The translations under genes were made by a program, and so were the position numbers. The notes under the pieces are model-generated. The model made no database searches and was not told the origin of the DNA. It saw only the letters and a program-made list of their open reading frames with translations. Below are positions 1-7,518 of a DNA stretch of 16,547 nt, piece by piece (position 1 is the stretch's first letter; each line of letters starts with the position of its first letter). The DNA is from an uncultured Eubacteriales bacterium (GTDB lineage Bacteria > Bacillota > Clostridia > Oscillospirales > Oscillospiraceae). The stretch is from NCBI GenBank assembly GCA_902477055.1, contig CABSFY010000050.1:1-16547 (forward strand). The letters are read 5' to 3'.

Positions 1-104
1 GCGTCAAGTGCCCGCGCTGCTGGATGCACTCGACCAAGGCCAACGCCGAGGGCCTTTGCCCCCGCTGCGCCGCCGTCATCGCCGCCCTCCCGACGGTAGA
101 ATAA
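1..104 (+). CDS. ileS: isoleucyl-tRNA synthetase, C-terminal fragment
   Basis: Only the last 33 codons are present (reading frame begins at base 3; TAA at 102-104). The peptide starts VKCPRCWMHS and ends in CPRCAAVIAALPTVE, giving a CxxCW ... CxxC zinc finger. This pattern, KCxRCW followed about 15 residues later by LCxRCA, is the C-terminal zinc-binding module of bacterial isoleucyl-tRNA synthetase, which charges tRNA-Ile in the cytosol. The spacing between the two cysteine pairs is slightly short compared with many homologues, which often carry an acidic insertion here. A strong terminator follows within 10 bases, so this is the end of its transcript. The catalytic part lies outside the window, so the assignment rests on this motif alone; another zinc-ribbon tail is possible but less likely. 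Confidence 0.78.
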   Translation, partial: VKCPRCWMHSTKANAEGLCPRCAAVIAALPTVE

Positions 105-112
105 GCCCCAAC

Positions 113-145
113 CTCCCACGGCAGCCCCTGCCGTGGGAGCTTTTT
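113..145 (+). terminator. Rho-independent terminator after ileS
   Basis: A perfect 12-bp stem, CTCCCACGGCAG (113-124) with CTGCCGTGGGAG (128-139), a CCC loop, then C and five T. It separates ileS from the promoter at 160. Confidence 0.93.
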
Positions 146-159
146 ACGCTGCAACGCCC

Positions 160-188
160 TTGACAGCCCGACAAAAACCGGGTATACT
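160..188 (+). promoter_or_regulatory. SigA promoter for the MGAWGP operon
   Basis: TTGACA at 160-165 and TATACT at 183-188 with exactly 17 bases between. The predicted start of transcription is near 195, about 48 bases before the ATG at 243. The near-consensus match suggests strong or constitutive expression of the two downstream genes. Confidence 0.85.
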
Positions 189-242
189 GGTGATAGATAC
201 GTTACGATATAATGGACGAAATAGAAATTGGAGGGAGAAACC

Positions 243-1073
243 ATGGGCGCGTGGGGACCGCAACTGTATCAGGATGACGTGGCGCAGGAGGTGCGTGACT
301 ATTATAAGGACCAACTGCACCGGGGGAAAACGGGACCGGAGATCACGCAGGAGCTGATGGAGCAGTACGCAGACTTTTTGTCCGACCCAGATGATGCGCC
401 GCCGTTCTGGTTTGCCTTAGCGGACACGCAGTGGAATCTCGGCCGGCTGGAGGAACCTGTCCGGGACGAGGCCCTGCGGCACATCCGCGACGGATATGAC
501 CTGAACCGCTGGGAGGAGGCAGCGCCCTCGCTGGGACGGAAACGGGCCAAGGTGCTGGAAACGCTGGAAGAAAAGCTGCTCTCCCCGCAGCCGCCGGAGA
601 AGAAGATCTCGCAGTACCGGCTGTACCGCTGCGAATGGAACGTCGGCGACGTTTTTGCCTATCAGCTCAACAGCGAGGATGCCCGCGCCGCCGGGGTGTT
701 CGGGAAATACCTGTACTTTGTGAAAGCAGGCGAGGATACGTGGTGGCCGGGCCACATCGTGCCGAATGTGTATTTTTACAAGATCATTTCGGACGACCTG
801 CTACCGCTGGAAGCGCTTCGCGACGTGGAATATATCCCGCAGGCTTATTATCCGAGCGTGTATATCCGGAAGCCGGAAATGCCGGTTCTGTATCTTTTAA
901 CACTGCTCAATACTTCGCGCCGAGTGATCCCAAAGGCGCACCTACATTTCCTCGGCAATTTCCCGGACCTGCCCCGCCCGGATCGCGAGGACCCCAATGC
1001 CTTTCCCAGAAGCTGGAAGGACCTTGAACCGTACATCATAGAGAATTTCAGAAGATGGGAAGTCCTGCCGTAA
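243..1073 (+). CDS. hypothetical cytosolic protein, MGAWGP N-terminus
   Basis: 276 residues. The ATG at 243 is chosen because GGAGGGAG (230-237) sits five bases before it; the in-frame TTG at 228 would overlap that ribosome-binding site. The protein starts MGAWGPQLYQDD, a start reminiscent of DUF4259-type proteins (MGAWG...), followed by an acidic helical region (about residues 10-120) and a C-terminal half rich in aromatic residues (about 130-240; WNVGDVFAY, TWWPGHIV) that may form a beta fold. There is no signal peptide or membrane segment. I recognise the protein as a recurring Firmicute hypothetical but know no function. It is first in a two-gene unit with a membrane protein whose likely ATG is 30 bases after the stop. 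An immunity- or sensor-like role is conceivable but not shown. Confidence 0.8.
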   Translation: MGAWGPQLYQDDVAQEVRDYYKDQLHRGKTGPEITQELMEQYADFLSDPDDAPPFWFALADTQWNLGRLEEPVRDEALRHIRDGYDLNRWEEAAPSLGRKRAKVLETLEEKLLSPQPPEKKISQYRLYRCEWNVGDVFAYQLNSEDARAAGVFGKYLYFVKAGEDTWWPGHIVPNVYFYKIISDDLLPLEALRDVEYIPQAYYPSVYIRKPEMPVLYLLTLLNTSRRVIPKAHLHFLGNFPDLPRPDREDPNAFPRSWKDLEPYIIENFRRWEVLP

Positions 1074-1102
1074 TGGAAGAATTGAAAGAGGGAGGCAAAC
1101 CA

Positions 1103-1696
1103 ATGAAGAAATTATCCGCCGGGAAGGTTATTTATCTTATCCTGCTCACGATCGTGTCCCTTGTGATGGTTTTCCAGCTTGGACTATCTTTTTTCGAGAA
1201 ACAATTTGTCACAGTAAGCTGCGTTTCCTCCGAGGCGGACGGAAATCTTACGGTCAGAACAATGTCTGGCTATGCGCTATATATCAAGGACGGCTCCGTC
1301 GCTGCCCGGACGAACTATCCCGGCAGCGCGGAAATGGACATCATGGTAAAGGACGACGCGTGGTATTTCTTTTCCGAGGATGAGGTCACGACGCTCCCGC
1401 TGAAGAACAAGGACTCCCATCCCGTCACGCCGACGGAGGAAATTTCCTTTGACAGCGGTAATGCTGAAGCTTATAAAATTGTTACAGCGGAATTCACCAG
1501 TGAAATTATCAATACAAAAACGAATGAAACCGTCTGCCGCTTCTACCGCGAAACGCTGTACAAGAAAATTTTCGCATACACCACCGGGATATTCATTTGC
1601 AGCGGCCTCGCACTTGTCACAGTCGCCTTCTGCCGTGCCAATCCCGACAAGCCCAAAAAAGAAGAACCAGACGCGCCCAACAACGACGCAGCATAA
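1103..1696 (+). CDS. hypothetical two-TM membrane protein
   Basis: 197 residues. ATG 1103 is preferred because AGGGAGG (1089-1095) precedes it by seven bases; in-frame ATGs at 1055 and 1073 are possible (the latter overlaps the upstream TAA as TAATG) but lack a good site. Residues about 7-29 form a hydrophobic helix after a KKLSAGK start and about 164-185 form a second helix, so the roughly 135-residue middle should lie outside the membrane if both ends are cytosolic. The tail is charged (PKKEEPDAPNNDAA). The middle looks beta-rich (VTVSCVSSEADGNLTVRTMSGYALYIKDGS) but matches no family I recognise. Codon use is AT-richer than in the protease downstream. Co-transcription with the MGAWGP gene is likely from the tight spacing; a functional link is inference only. 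Confidence 0.72.
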   Translation: MKKLSAGKVIYLILLTIVSLVMVFQLGLSFFEKQFVTVSCVSSEADGNLTVRTMSGYALYIKDGSVAARTNYPGSAEMDIMVKDDAWYFFSEDEVTTLPLKNKDSHPVTPTEEISFDSGNAEAYKIVTAEFTSEIINTKTNETVCRFYRETLYKKIFAYTTGIFICSGLALVTVAFCRANPDKPKKEEPDAPNNDAA

Positions 1697-1760
1697 AATT
1701 ACGTAATCACGGCACAAAATCCAGATAAAGGGTATCGCATTCCACGAAAACGAGGAGAAA

Positions 1761-2002
1761 GTGGGAAGCGTTTGTGATAAAGAGCTGCGGTACACGGTCA
1801 TGCGCTTTCGGAGCTTCCGGAGCGGATTTTTCGGGGGTATGTACGGGAGCCGTGGGGATTTCTGCTTGCGTTTCTGGTGATCGACCTGTTTTGCATCGGC
1901 GCTCCGGTTTCATAGGCGTTTTTCTGCCATATCATGCGCCACGCGCCCAAGCGTCCGCGCCTGTGCCGCCTGCTGGTCAAGGAAAACTGGCGAACCGTCT
2001 GA
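1761..2002 (+). pseudogene. probable decayed membrane-protein fragment
   Basis: GAGGAG at 1752-1757 precedes a possible GTG at 1761, whose short frame reads KELRYTVMRFRSFRS. Coding-like sequence then continues in another frame (GAG CGG ATT at 1820): ERIFRGYVREPWGFLLAF then LVIDLFCIGAPVS, stop TAG, then MRHAPKRPRLCRLLVKENW and TGA at 2000-2002. A hydrophobic helix flanked by basic residues is what a membrane-protein remnant would look like, with at least one frameshift and one nonsense change. The parent family was not recognised. It could instead be chance open sequence in a non-coding stretch. Confidence 0.3.
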
Positions 2003-2479
2003 CTGCCATTGCATAAATATACATACCTTAAGCAAGCAAAACAATTGCAAAATGGCATCTGACGGCTTGCAGGGTGCGGCGCGGAGAACGGCATATTACC
2101 TCGCACAAGACCAAAATCCAATCTGCAAAATCGGAAGAATCACGGCAGCTCATAGAATACCATGAACGCCTCACCAGAACAGTCCGCACCCCGTCCAAGC
2201 GAGGCACTCCGAAAAAGGAACGCCAAAACCCGGCAAAAAACGACGGACCAAAATTAAAAATCTCAAAAAATACAGCGCAGGCGGTTCCAAAATCGGAACA
2301 GCCTGCGCTTTCTTGTATAAAATTCGGCAGAATTCAATGGGCCGCAACCATCTTATCCTAGCATAAGTGGGCCGCAATGTCAATAGGCCAATGCAAATCA
2401 TGAATATAATAAGAATATTTTGTGAATAACGTTGCTGGTTTACTGCGTTAAATTACAAAATTATGGAAATATTCCGGGA
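2003..2479. other. gene-free stretch before the protease
   Basis: No convincing gene on either strand: the short open frames (2074-2361 plus, 2171-2401 minus) lack ribosome-binding sites and have low-complexity, basic or hydrophobic composition. The sequence is rich in A tracts on the plus strand, contains the bidirectional hairpin at 2274-2314, two GGGCCGCAA words about 31 bases apart (near 2339 and 2370) and a lone TATAAT at 2405-2410 without a matching -35. Confidence 0.6.
2274..2314. terminator. bidirectional terminator hairpin
   Basis: Stem AGCGCAGGC (2274-2282) with GCCTGCGCT (2301-2309), one G/A mismatch, then GTTCC (2284-2288) with GGAAC (2295-2299), loop AAAATC. On the plus strand it is followed by TTCTT; on the minus strand by GTATTTTTTGAG, a better T tract. 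It lies far (about 580 bases) from the upstream stop, and no minus-strand gene ends here now. Confidence 0.7.
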
Positions 2480-2508
2480 TTGACAGTTGGCAGGACGGAG
2501 AGTAAACT
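2480..2508 (+). promoter_or_regulatory. SigA promoter for the SLH protease
   Basis: TTGACA at 2480-2485, 17-base spacer, TAAACT at 2503-2508. The predicted transcript start near 2515 leaves a leader of about 60 bases ending in AAGGAGGA (2563-2570), six bases before the ATG at 2577. Confidence 0.75.
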
Positions 2509-2576
2509 TTGTGCATATTTATTCTTCACACGCGGAAGACCTCGTCGGGAGAATAGAAAATCAAGGAGGAAAGAAA

Positions 2577-5500
2577 ATGAAAACGTTGGCGAAAAAGCTG
2601 ATGGCGTTTGCCCTTTGTCTGGCAATGGTGCTCGGCCTGCTCGTGACCTCTGTCGGTGCTACGCAGAGCGCTCCGAAGGCGGACGAGTCGGCCGACAAGG
2701 TCATTTACGCCACAGACAGCAAGACCACCTACGTCCCGGCGGGATATACTTACGTATATCAATCTACCGATGGACGGACCTACACGCGCAAGGCGACGCA
2801 GGATACCTACATTTCCGGCCGCACCCTCAGCGCGACGGAAGCCAAGGCGCTGGTTTCCCTGTCCTATGGTGCCGAAAGCACCATCACGACGGACGACGGC
2901 AAGACGCTGGTCTGCCGCGAATATGACGCTGCGGAAGCCGCCGCCTATTCCGATGCCGTAAAGGCGATCCTGAGCGGCGAGGATTACGACGCGGGCGACA
3001 AGATCACCATCGTGAGCGACAGCCACGAAAAGGCGGATAAGGTCAAGGTCATCATCCTGCTCGACGAACCGTCCGTCAGTGAAATGGACGGCATGACCGT
3101 TGCGCTGGGCAAGGGCCTCGGTCAGGCCGAACAGGCCGCCGTGCGGAAGGTGAAGGACGGCCAGACCTCCGTCATCTCCGCCGCCAAGCGGAAGCTCGGC
3201 GGCAGCATGGAGGTCACGGGCCAGTTCTCCCTTGTGACCAACGCCATTGCCGCGACCGTTTCCTACGGCGACATGGAAACGCTCAGCAGCCTGCCGGGCG
3301 TTAAGAAGGTATTCCTTTCCCCGTGCTACTCCGTGCCGGAGATCAATGCCGTGGAAAAGGAAGCCTCCCAGATCACCACGAATATGAAGTTCGCCGCTTC
3401 CGGTATGGGCGCGAACGCCGCGTGGGATGCGGGCTTTGACGGCACCGGCATGAGCGTCGCCGTGATCGACACCGGCCTGTGCTATGAAAACCCGACCTTC
3501 GACAAGGAACCGACCGACTCCGATGCCGTCGCCTACAGCAAGGACGACATCGCCGCCATCCTCGCCGCCAAGACGCTGCACGCCGAGGAGCTGGATGAGA
3601 ACACAGCTACCGACACCGTGTATTACAGCAGCAAGGTCCCGTTCGGCTTTAACTACGGCGACGGTGAGGCCAACTTCGGCTCCGACGATGACACCTGGAT
3701 GGGCCACGGCACGCACGTTGCCGGCATCATCGCGGGCAACCTGACCGAGGCAGATCAGGAGCAGTTCGACATGACCTACCTCGGCATCGCGCCGGAGGCA
3801 CAGCTCATCGTCATGAAGGTTTTCGACCAACAGGGCAACTGCTACTTCGACTACCTGATTGCCGCAATTGAGGACGCGATCGCGCTCGGCGTGGACTGCG
3901 CGAACCTGTCCCTCGGTATCTCCAGCGGCCCGTATTACTACGAGGGCGTGACTGAGGTCTATGACGCCGCCACCGCAGCGGGCATCAGTGTCTGCGTCTC
4001 CGCCGGTAACGACGGCTTCACCGGCACCGAGAGCCTCTGGGGCGATGAGCAGATCAAGTCCACGAGCGTCTCCAGCGGCACGCTCGGTATGCCCGGCACG
4101 TTCGATTCCGTCCTGACGGTTGCCAGCGCCGAAAACGAAGGCGTGAAGTGGCTCAACGATGTTGGCACACTCGGCTGGTTCAACAAGACCATGGACATGG
4201 ATCAGCTGATGAGCATCAGCGAGCTGGACGGCGTTCCCGAAGGCAAGGGCTTCTATGAGAACCTGCGCGCGACGGAGCAGCTCGTCGGCGGCACGTATGC
4301 TTACACCGAATCCATCGACGATTCCGAAGGCAAGATCGTGTTCGTCCCGTTCGAGGGCGGAAACGGCGACGCTGTGATCGCCGCAGCGAAGGCGGCCGGT
4401 GCAGCCGGTGTCGTGTTCTACGACCCGACACCCACCGAGGAGGAAAAGTGGGCCTATGTGGAGGTCGAGGTGACCAGCTACGATGTCCCCGCAGCCCGTG
4501 CGAATCTGAACGAGTTCTCGTGGATGAAGGACAACAACGACACTGGTGTCGTCTCCGTGATGGCCGACTGGAACCGCAATAACCTCGCCGGCGAGATGTC
4601 CTCGTTCTCCTCCTGGGGCCCGACCGAGGGCCTGAGCCTGAAGCCGGAGATCACCGGCATCGGCGGCAACGTGTTCTCTGCTTACTACGGCAACAATTTT
4701 GCCGTTGCATCCGGCACCTCGATGTCCTCTCCGGCGGTCGCCGCGTCCATGGCGCTGCTGCGGCAGTACCTGAAAAAGACCTCCATCCCGGAAGCCGACT
4801 ATGCCACGGTCGCCAACTGCCTGCTCATGAGCACGGCCACGCCGATCGTCGATGAAGCGAACGGCACCTATTACTTTGTCCGCCGTCAGGGCGCGGGCCT
4901 TGCCAACGTCGGTAACGCCGTGAAGTCCGGCGCGTACATCACCGTCGAGGGCGCCGACAAGGCCAAGCTCGAGCTGGGCGACGACAAGGAAAAGACCGGC
5001 ACCTATGAAATGACCTTCAGCGTCGTCAACTTCTCGGACGTTGACAAGACCTATGCGCTCACCGTGCAGGCCCTCGGTCAGGCGGCGGAGGGCGGCCTCG
5101 TCAAGGGCGGTAAGGTCACCTACCTCACGCAGAATTACGCAAAGAAGCTCGACGCGACCTACACCACCAGCCTCACCGACAACAAGCTGACCGTCCCCGC
5201 CGGCGCAACGGCAAAGGTCACCGTGACCCTGCAGCTGACCGACGCACAGAAGGCGTACTACGACGAGCGCTTTGAAAACGGTGCATATGTCGAGGGCTTC
5301 GTCCAGCTCACGAGCACCGATTCCGTCACGCTGTCCGTCCCGTTCCTCGCGTTCTACGGCGACTTCGGCGCGGCTCCCGTTGCCGAGACCGGCAGCTACG
5401 CGACCACCATGGGCGGCGACCGCGCGTATAACACGGCCGATCAGGTCGTCACCGGCATCTACAGCTACCGCTCCACCAGCGATGATCCCATGCTGAACTG

Positions 5501-7397
5501 GATGACCGAAAAGGCTTGGCTGGGCGGCACGAGAGCTCCCGGCTACTCCATCGTCCCGATGGACGATTTCAAATTCTCCACGATGAGCAGCGCGTACAAG
5601 GGCTTCCTGCCGCAGACGGCCGGTATCTCCCCGAACAGCGACTTCTCGCTGGATGAATTCTGCCTGCAGATCGGCCTGCTGCGCAACGTCGATAACATCC
5701 ACTACACCGTTACGAATCTGACCACCGGCGAGATCCTCTCCGAGCAGGACACCGAGTTCATGCAAAAGAGCTTTGCAGGCAACGTTTATGCCGGCGGCGA
5801 GGAGGACTTTGACATGGACTGGTTCTATGCCAAGGGAGTAGACGAGGACGGCGAGGAATACATTGACTATTCCAAGTGCGCCCTGCCGGAGAACACGCGT
5901 GTTTCCGTCAAGGCCGAGATCACCCCGGAATGCAAGACCGCACAGACCCAGACGGTCGAGTTTACGTTCTATGTCGATACCACCGGCCCGATGAGCAAAA
6001 AGCCGACCTTCGGCTATAAGACCGAGGACTTCGGCTGGGGCCCGGAGTCGATGTACTCGGTTACCGCGGAAATGGATGAGTTCTGGTGGATGGATTACGA
6101 CACGACCATCTCCATCGATGTCGATGCCGAGACCGGCGAGGTCTTCGCCTCTGCCTTCACCACGACCTACTTCCCGAACCCCGATCCGAACGGCGAGGGC
6201 GTCCATAGCATCAACGAGCACGGCAGCATGATGTTTGAGGGCACGCATACCGAGATCATTATCAGCTACGACTATGCGGGCAACTGCTCGGCCTACACCA
6301 TTTCCGGCTCGCTGATCGAAGAAAACATGAGCCTCGCCAGCGAAACGGATTCGATCTACATTGGCGACGAGCTGACCATCCGGAACACCGACACGGAGGA
6401 TTACACGGCGCTCCTGAATTGGGAGGTCTCCGATCCCGAGATCGCCGAGATCGTCACCAGCGACGACAGCAGCGTGACCGTCAAGGGCCTCAAGCGCGGC
6501 GATGTGGTCGTGACCGCCTCCATCGGCGAGTTCAAGAAGTCCATCACGATTCATGTCCTCGACAAGGATTATGAGAACCAGAAATACATCAGCCTCACCA
6601 GCGAAACGGATACGATCTACATCGGCGACGAGCTGATGGTCAAAAATGCCGCGGCCGACGAGCATCCGACGCACATGACCTGGACCGTTTCCGACCCCGC
6701 CATCGCCGAGATCGTCGCCAGCGACGACAGCAGCGTGACCATCAAGGGCCTGAAATACGGCGACGTGACCGTGACTGGCGGCACTGTGGACGAGTTCAAG
6801 AAGTCCATTACCATCCACGTCCGCGACAAGAGCTACGAGGACCTCGCCAATGGCTTCCAGGATATCTCCGGCCACTGGGCGGAAAAGACCATTGTTGAAG
6901 CGGTCAGCAGCGGCCTGTTCAACGGCGCGAGCGCCACGGAGTTTGACCCGGACAGCGCAATCACCCGCGCCATGTTCGTCACCGTACTCTACCGCATGGA
7001 CGGCGAGCCCGCCGTCGAGGAGAAAGCAGCCTTCACGGACGTGGCCGATGGCAGCTATTATGCGGCCGCCGTGGCTTGGGCCGCGAAGAACGGCATCGTC
7101 AACGGCGTTTCCGAAACGTCCTTCGACCCGGATGCCTCCATCACTCGTGAGCAGATGGCTGCGATCCTGTATCGCTACGCTTCTTACTGCAAGGTTGACG
7201 TGAGCGCGGCGGCCGACCTCAGCGGCTACGCGGATGCCTCTGCCGTCAGCGACTACGCCAAGACTGCCATGCAGTGGGTCGTGGCCGGCGGCGTGATGAA
7301 CGGCACCTCCGCCACCACGCTCGACCCCTCCGGCACCGCCACCCGCGCCCAGGCAGCCACCGTCCTGGTCCGCTTCCAAACCGGCATCAAAAACTAA
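2577..7397 (+). CDS. secreted S8 (subtilisin-like) protease with BIG2 repeats and SLH anchor
   Basis: 1606 residues; ATG 2577 follows AAGGAGGA and opens a classical signal peptide (KKLMAFALCLAMVLGLL, likely cut after VGA at 28). A pro-region reaches about residue 280. The catalytic triad is complete: Asp298 (VAVIDTGL), His377 (GHGTHVAGI) and Ser715 (GTSMSSPA), with oxyanion Asn478 (SAGND). A PA-like insert (about 550-670) sits before the Ser block, as in C5a peptidase/lactocepin-type subtilases. An Fn3-like region follows, including LSVPFLAFYGDFGAAPV. Two Ig-like BIG2-type repeats (about 1251-1333 and 1338-1420) are near-identical. Three SLH modules (about 1425-1480, 1483-1540, 1545-1606; FQDISGHWAE, FTDVADGSYYAAA, DPSGTATRAQAATVL) should bind pyruvylated wall polymers. 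It therefore acts as a cell-surface endopeptidase, probably degrading host or dietary protein; the substrate is unknown. The gene contains no TTA, CTA or TCA codon, suggesting high expression. Confidence 0.95.
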   Translation: MKTLAKKLMAFALCLAMVLGLLVTSVGATQSAPKADESADKVIYATDSKTTYVPAGYTYVYQSTDGRTYTRKATQDTYISGRTLSATEAKALVSLSYGAESTITTDDGKTLVCREYDAAEAAAYSDAVKAILSGEDYDAGDKITIVSDSHEKADKVKVIILLDEPSVSEMDGMTVALGKGLGQAEQAAVRKVKDGQTSVISAAKRKLGGSMEVTGQFSLVTNAIAATVSYGDMETLSSLPGVKKVFLSPCYSVPEINAVEKEASQITTNMKFAASGMGANAAWDAGFDGTGMSVAVIDTGLCYENPTFDKEPTDSDAVAYSKDDIAAILAAKTLHAEELDENTATDTVYYSSKVPFGFNYGDGEANFGSDDDTWMGHGTHVAGIIAGNLTEADQEQFDMTYLGIAPEAQLIVMKVFDQQGNCYFDYLIAAIEDAIALGVDCANLSLGISSGPYYYEGVTEVYDAATAAGISVCVSAGNDGFTGTESLWGDEQIKSTSVSSGTLGMPGTFDSVLTVASAENEGVKWLNDVGTLGWFNKTMDMDQLMSISELDGVPEGKGFYENLRATEQLVGGTYAYTESIDDSEGKIVFVPFEGGNGDAVIAAAKAAGAAGVVFYDPTPTEEEKWAYVEVEVTSYDVPAARANLNEFSWMKDNNDTGVVSVMADWNRNNLAGEMSSFSSWGPTEGLSLKPEITGIGGNVFSAYYGNNFAVASGTSMSSPAVAASMALLRQYLKKTSIPEADYATVANCLLMSTATPIVDEANGTYYFVRRQGAGLANVGNAVKSGAYITVEGADKAKLELGDDKEKTGTYEMTFSVVNFSDVDKTYALTVQALGQAAEGGLVKGGKVTYLTQNYAKKLDATYTTSLTDNKLTVPAGATAKVTVTLQLTDAQKAYYDERFENGAYVEGFVQLTSTDSVTLSVPFLAFYGDFGAAPVAETGSYATTMGGDRAYNTADQVVTGIYSYRSTSDDPMLNWMTEKAWLGGTRAPGYSIVPMDDFKFSTMSSAYKGFLPQTAGISPNSDFSLDEFCLQIGLLRNVDNIHYTVTNLTTGEILSEQDTEFMQKSFAGNVYAGGEEDFDMDWFYAKGVDEDGEEYIDYSKCALPENTRVSVKAEITPECKTAQTQTVEFTFYVDTTGPMSKKPTFGYKTEDFGWGPESMYSVTAEMDEFWWMDYDTTISIDVDAETGEVFASAFTTTYFPNPDPNGEGVHSINEHGSMMFEGTHTEIIISYDYAGNCSAYTISGSLIEENMSLASETDSIYIGDELTIRNTDTEDYTALLNWEVSDPEIAEIVTSDDSSVTVKGLKRGDVVVTASIGEFKKSITIHVLDKDYENQKYISLTSETDTIYIGDELMVKNAAADEHPTHMTWTVSDPAIAEIVASDDSSVTIKGLKYGDVTVTGGTVDEFKKSITIHVRDKSYEDLANGFQDISGHWAEKTIVEAVSSGLFNGASATEFDPDSAITRAMFVTVLYRMDGEPAVEEKAAFTDVADGSYYAAAVAWAAKNGIVNGVSETSFDPDASITREQMAAILYRYASYCKVDVSAAADLSGYADASAVSDYAKTAMQWVVAGGVMNGTSATTLDPSGTATRAQAATVLVRFQTGIKN
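6330..6839 (+). repeat. tandem 261-264 bp duplication of a BIG2-like domain
   Basis: Two copies lie head to tail inside the protease gene. AGCCTC at 6330 matches AGCCTC at 6591, and GAGATCGTC at 6447 matches 6708, both offset by 261 bases. TTCAAGAAGTCCAT at 6531 matches 6795, offset 264, so the second copy gained one codon. Conservation is highest at the ends (SETDxIYIGDEL, SDDSSVTxKGLK, EFKKSITIHV) and lower in the middle, the pattern of a fairly recent duplication under domain-level constraint. Confidence 0.88.
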
Positions 7398-7410
7398 CAC
7401 AGCAAAAGCG

Positions 7411-7490
7411 CTCCCCTCCCGCCTGCGGCGAGAGGGGAGGATAAGAACCTACGCCTCAAAAACCAGCCCCGCCCCGGCGAGGCTGGTTTT
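7411..7490. terminator. tandem hairpins between convergent genes
   Basis: First hairpin: CTCCCCTC (7411-7418) with GAGGGGAG (7432-7439), no T tract. Second: AAAACCAGCC (7459-7468) with GGCTGGTTTT (7481-7490), loop of 12 bases, giving a T run on both strands. The second should end both the plus-strand protease transcript and the minus-strand kinase transcript, whose stop is at 7519. Confidence 0.85.
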
Positions 7491-7518
7491 GACTATGTAT
7501 TTGTCAGCGCAGCACCGG

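Noticed and set aside
1698..1707. 10-bp palindrome ATTACGTAAT after the two-TM gene
   Set aside because: Too short and isolated, without a T tract or promoter, to support a function.
2074..2401. Small ORFs on both strands of the gap before the protease
   Set aside because: No ribosome-binding sites, biased composition, and both read through the bidirectional terminator stem.
2420..2460. LytTR-type direct repeat upstream of the protease (AACGTTGCT and TGCGTTAAA)
   Set aside because: Both half-sites have mismatches and the 16-base offset does not fit the roughly two-turn spacing of LytTR sites.
2526..7400. 1624-codon open frame on the minus strand covering the whole protease gene
   Set aside because: It is codon-aligned with the protease and open only because that gene lacks TTA, CTA and TCA codons. 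It has no ribosome-binding site and a low-complexity G/A/V/D/R composition. The plus strand has a signal peptide, triad and SLH domains.
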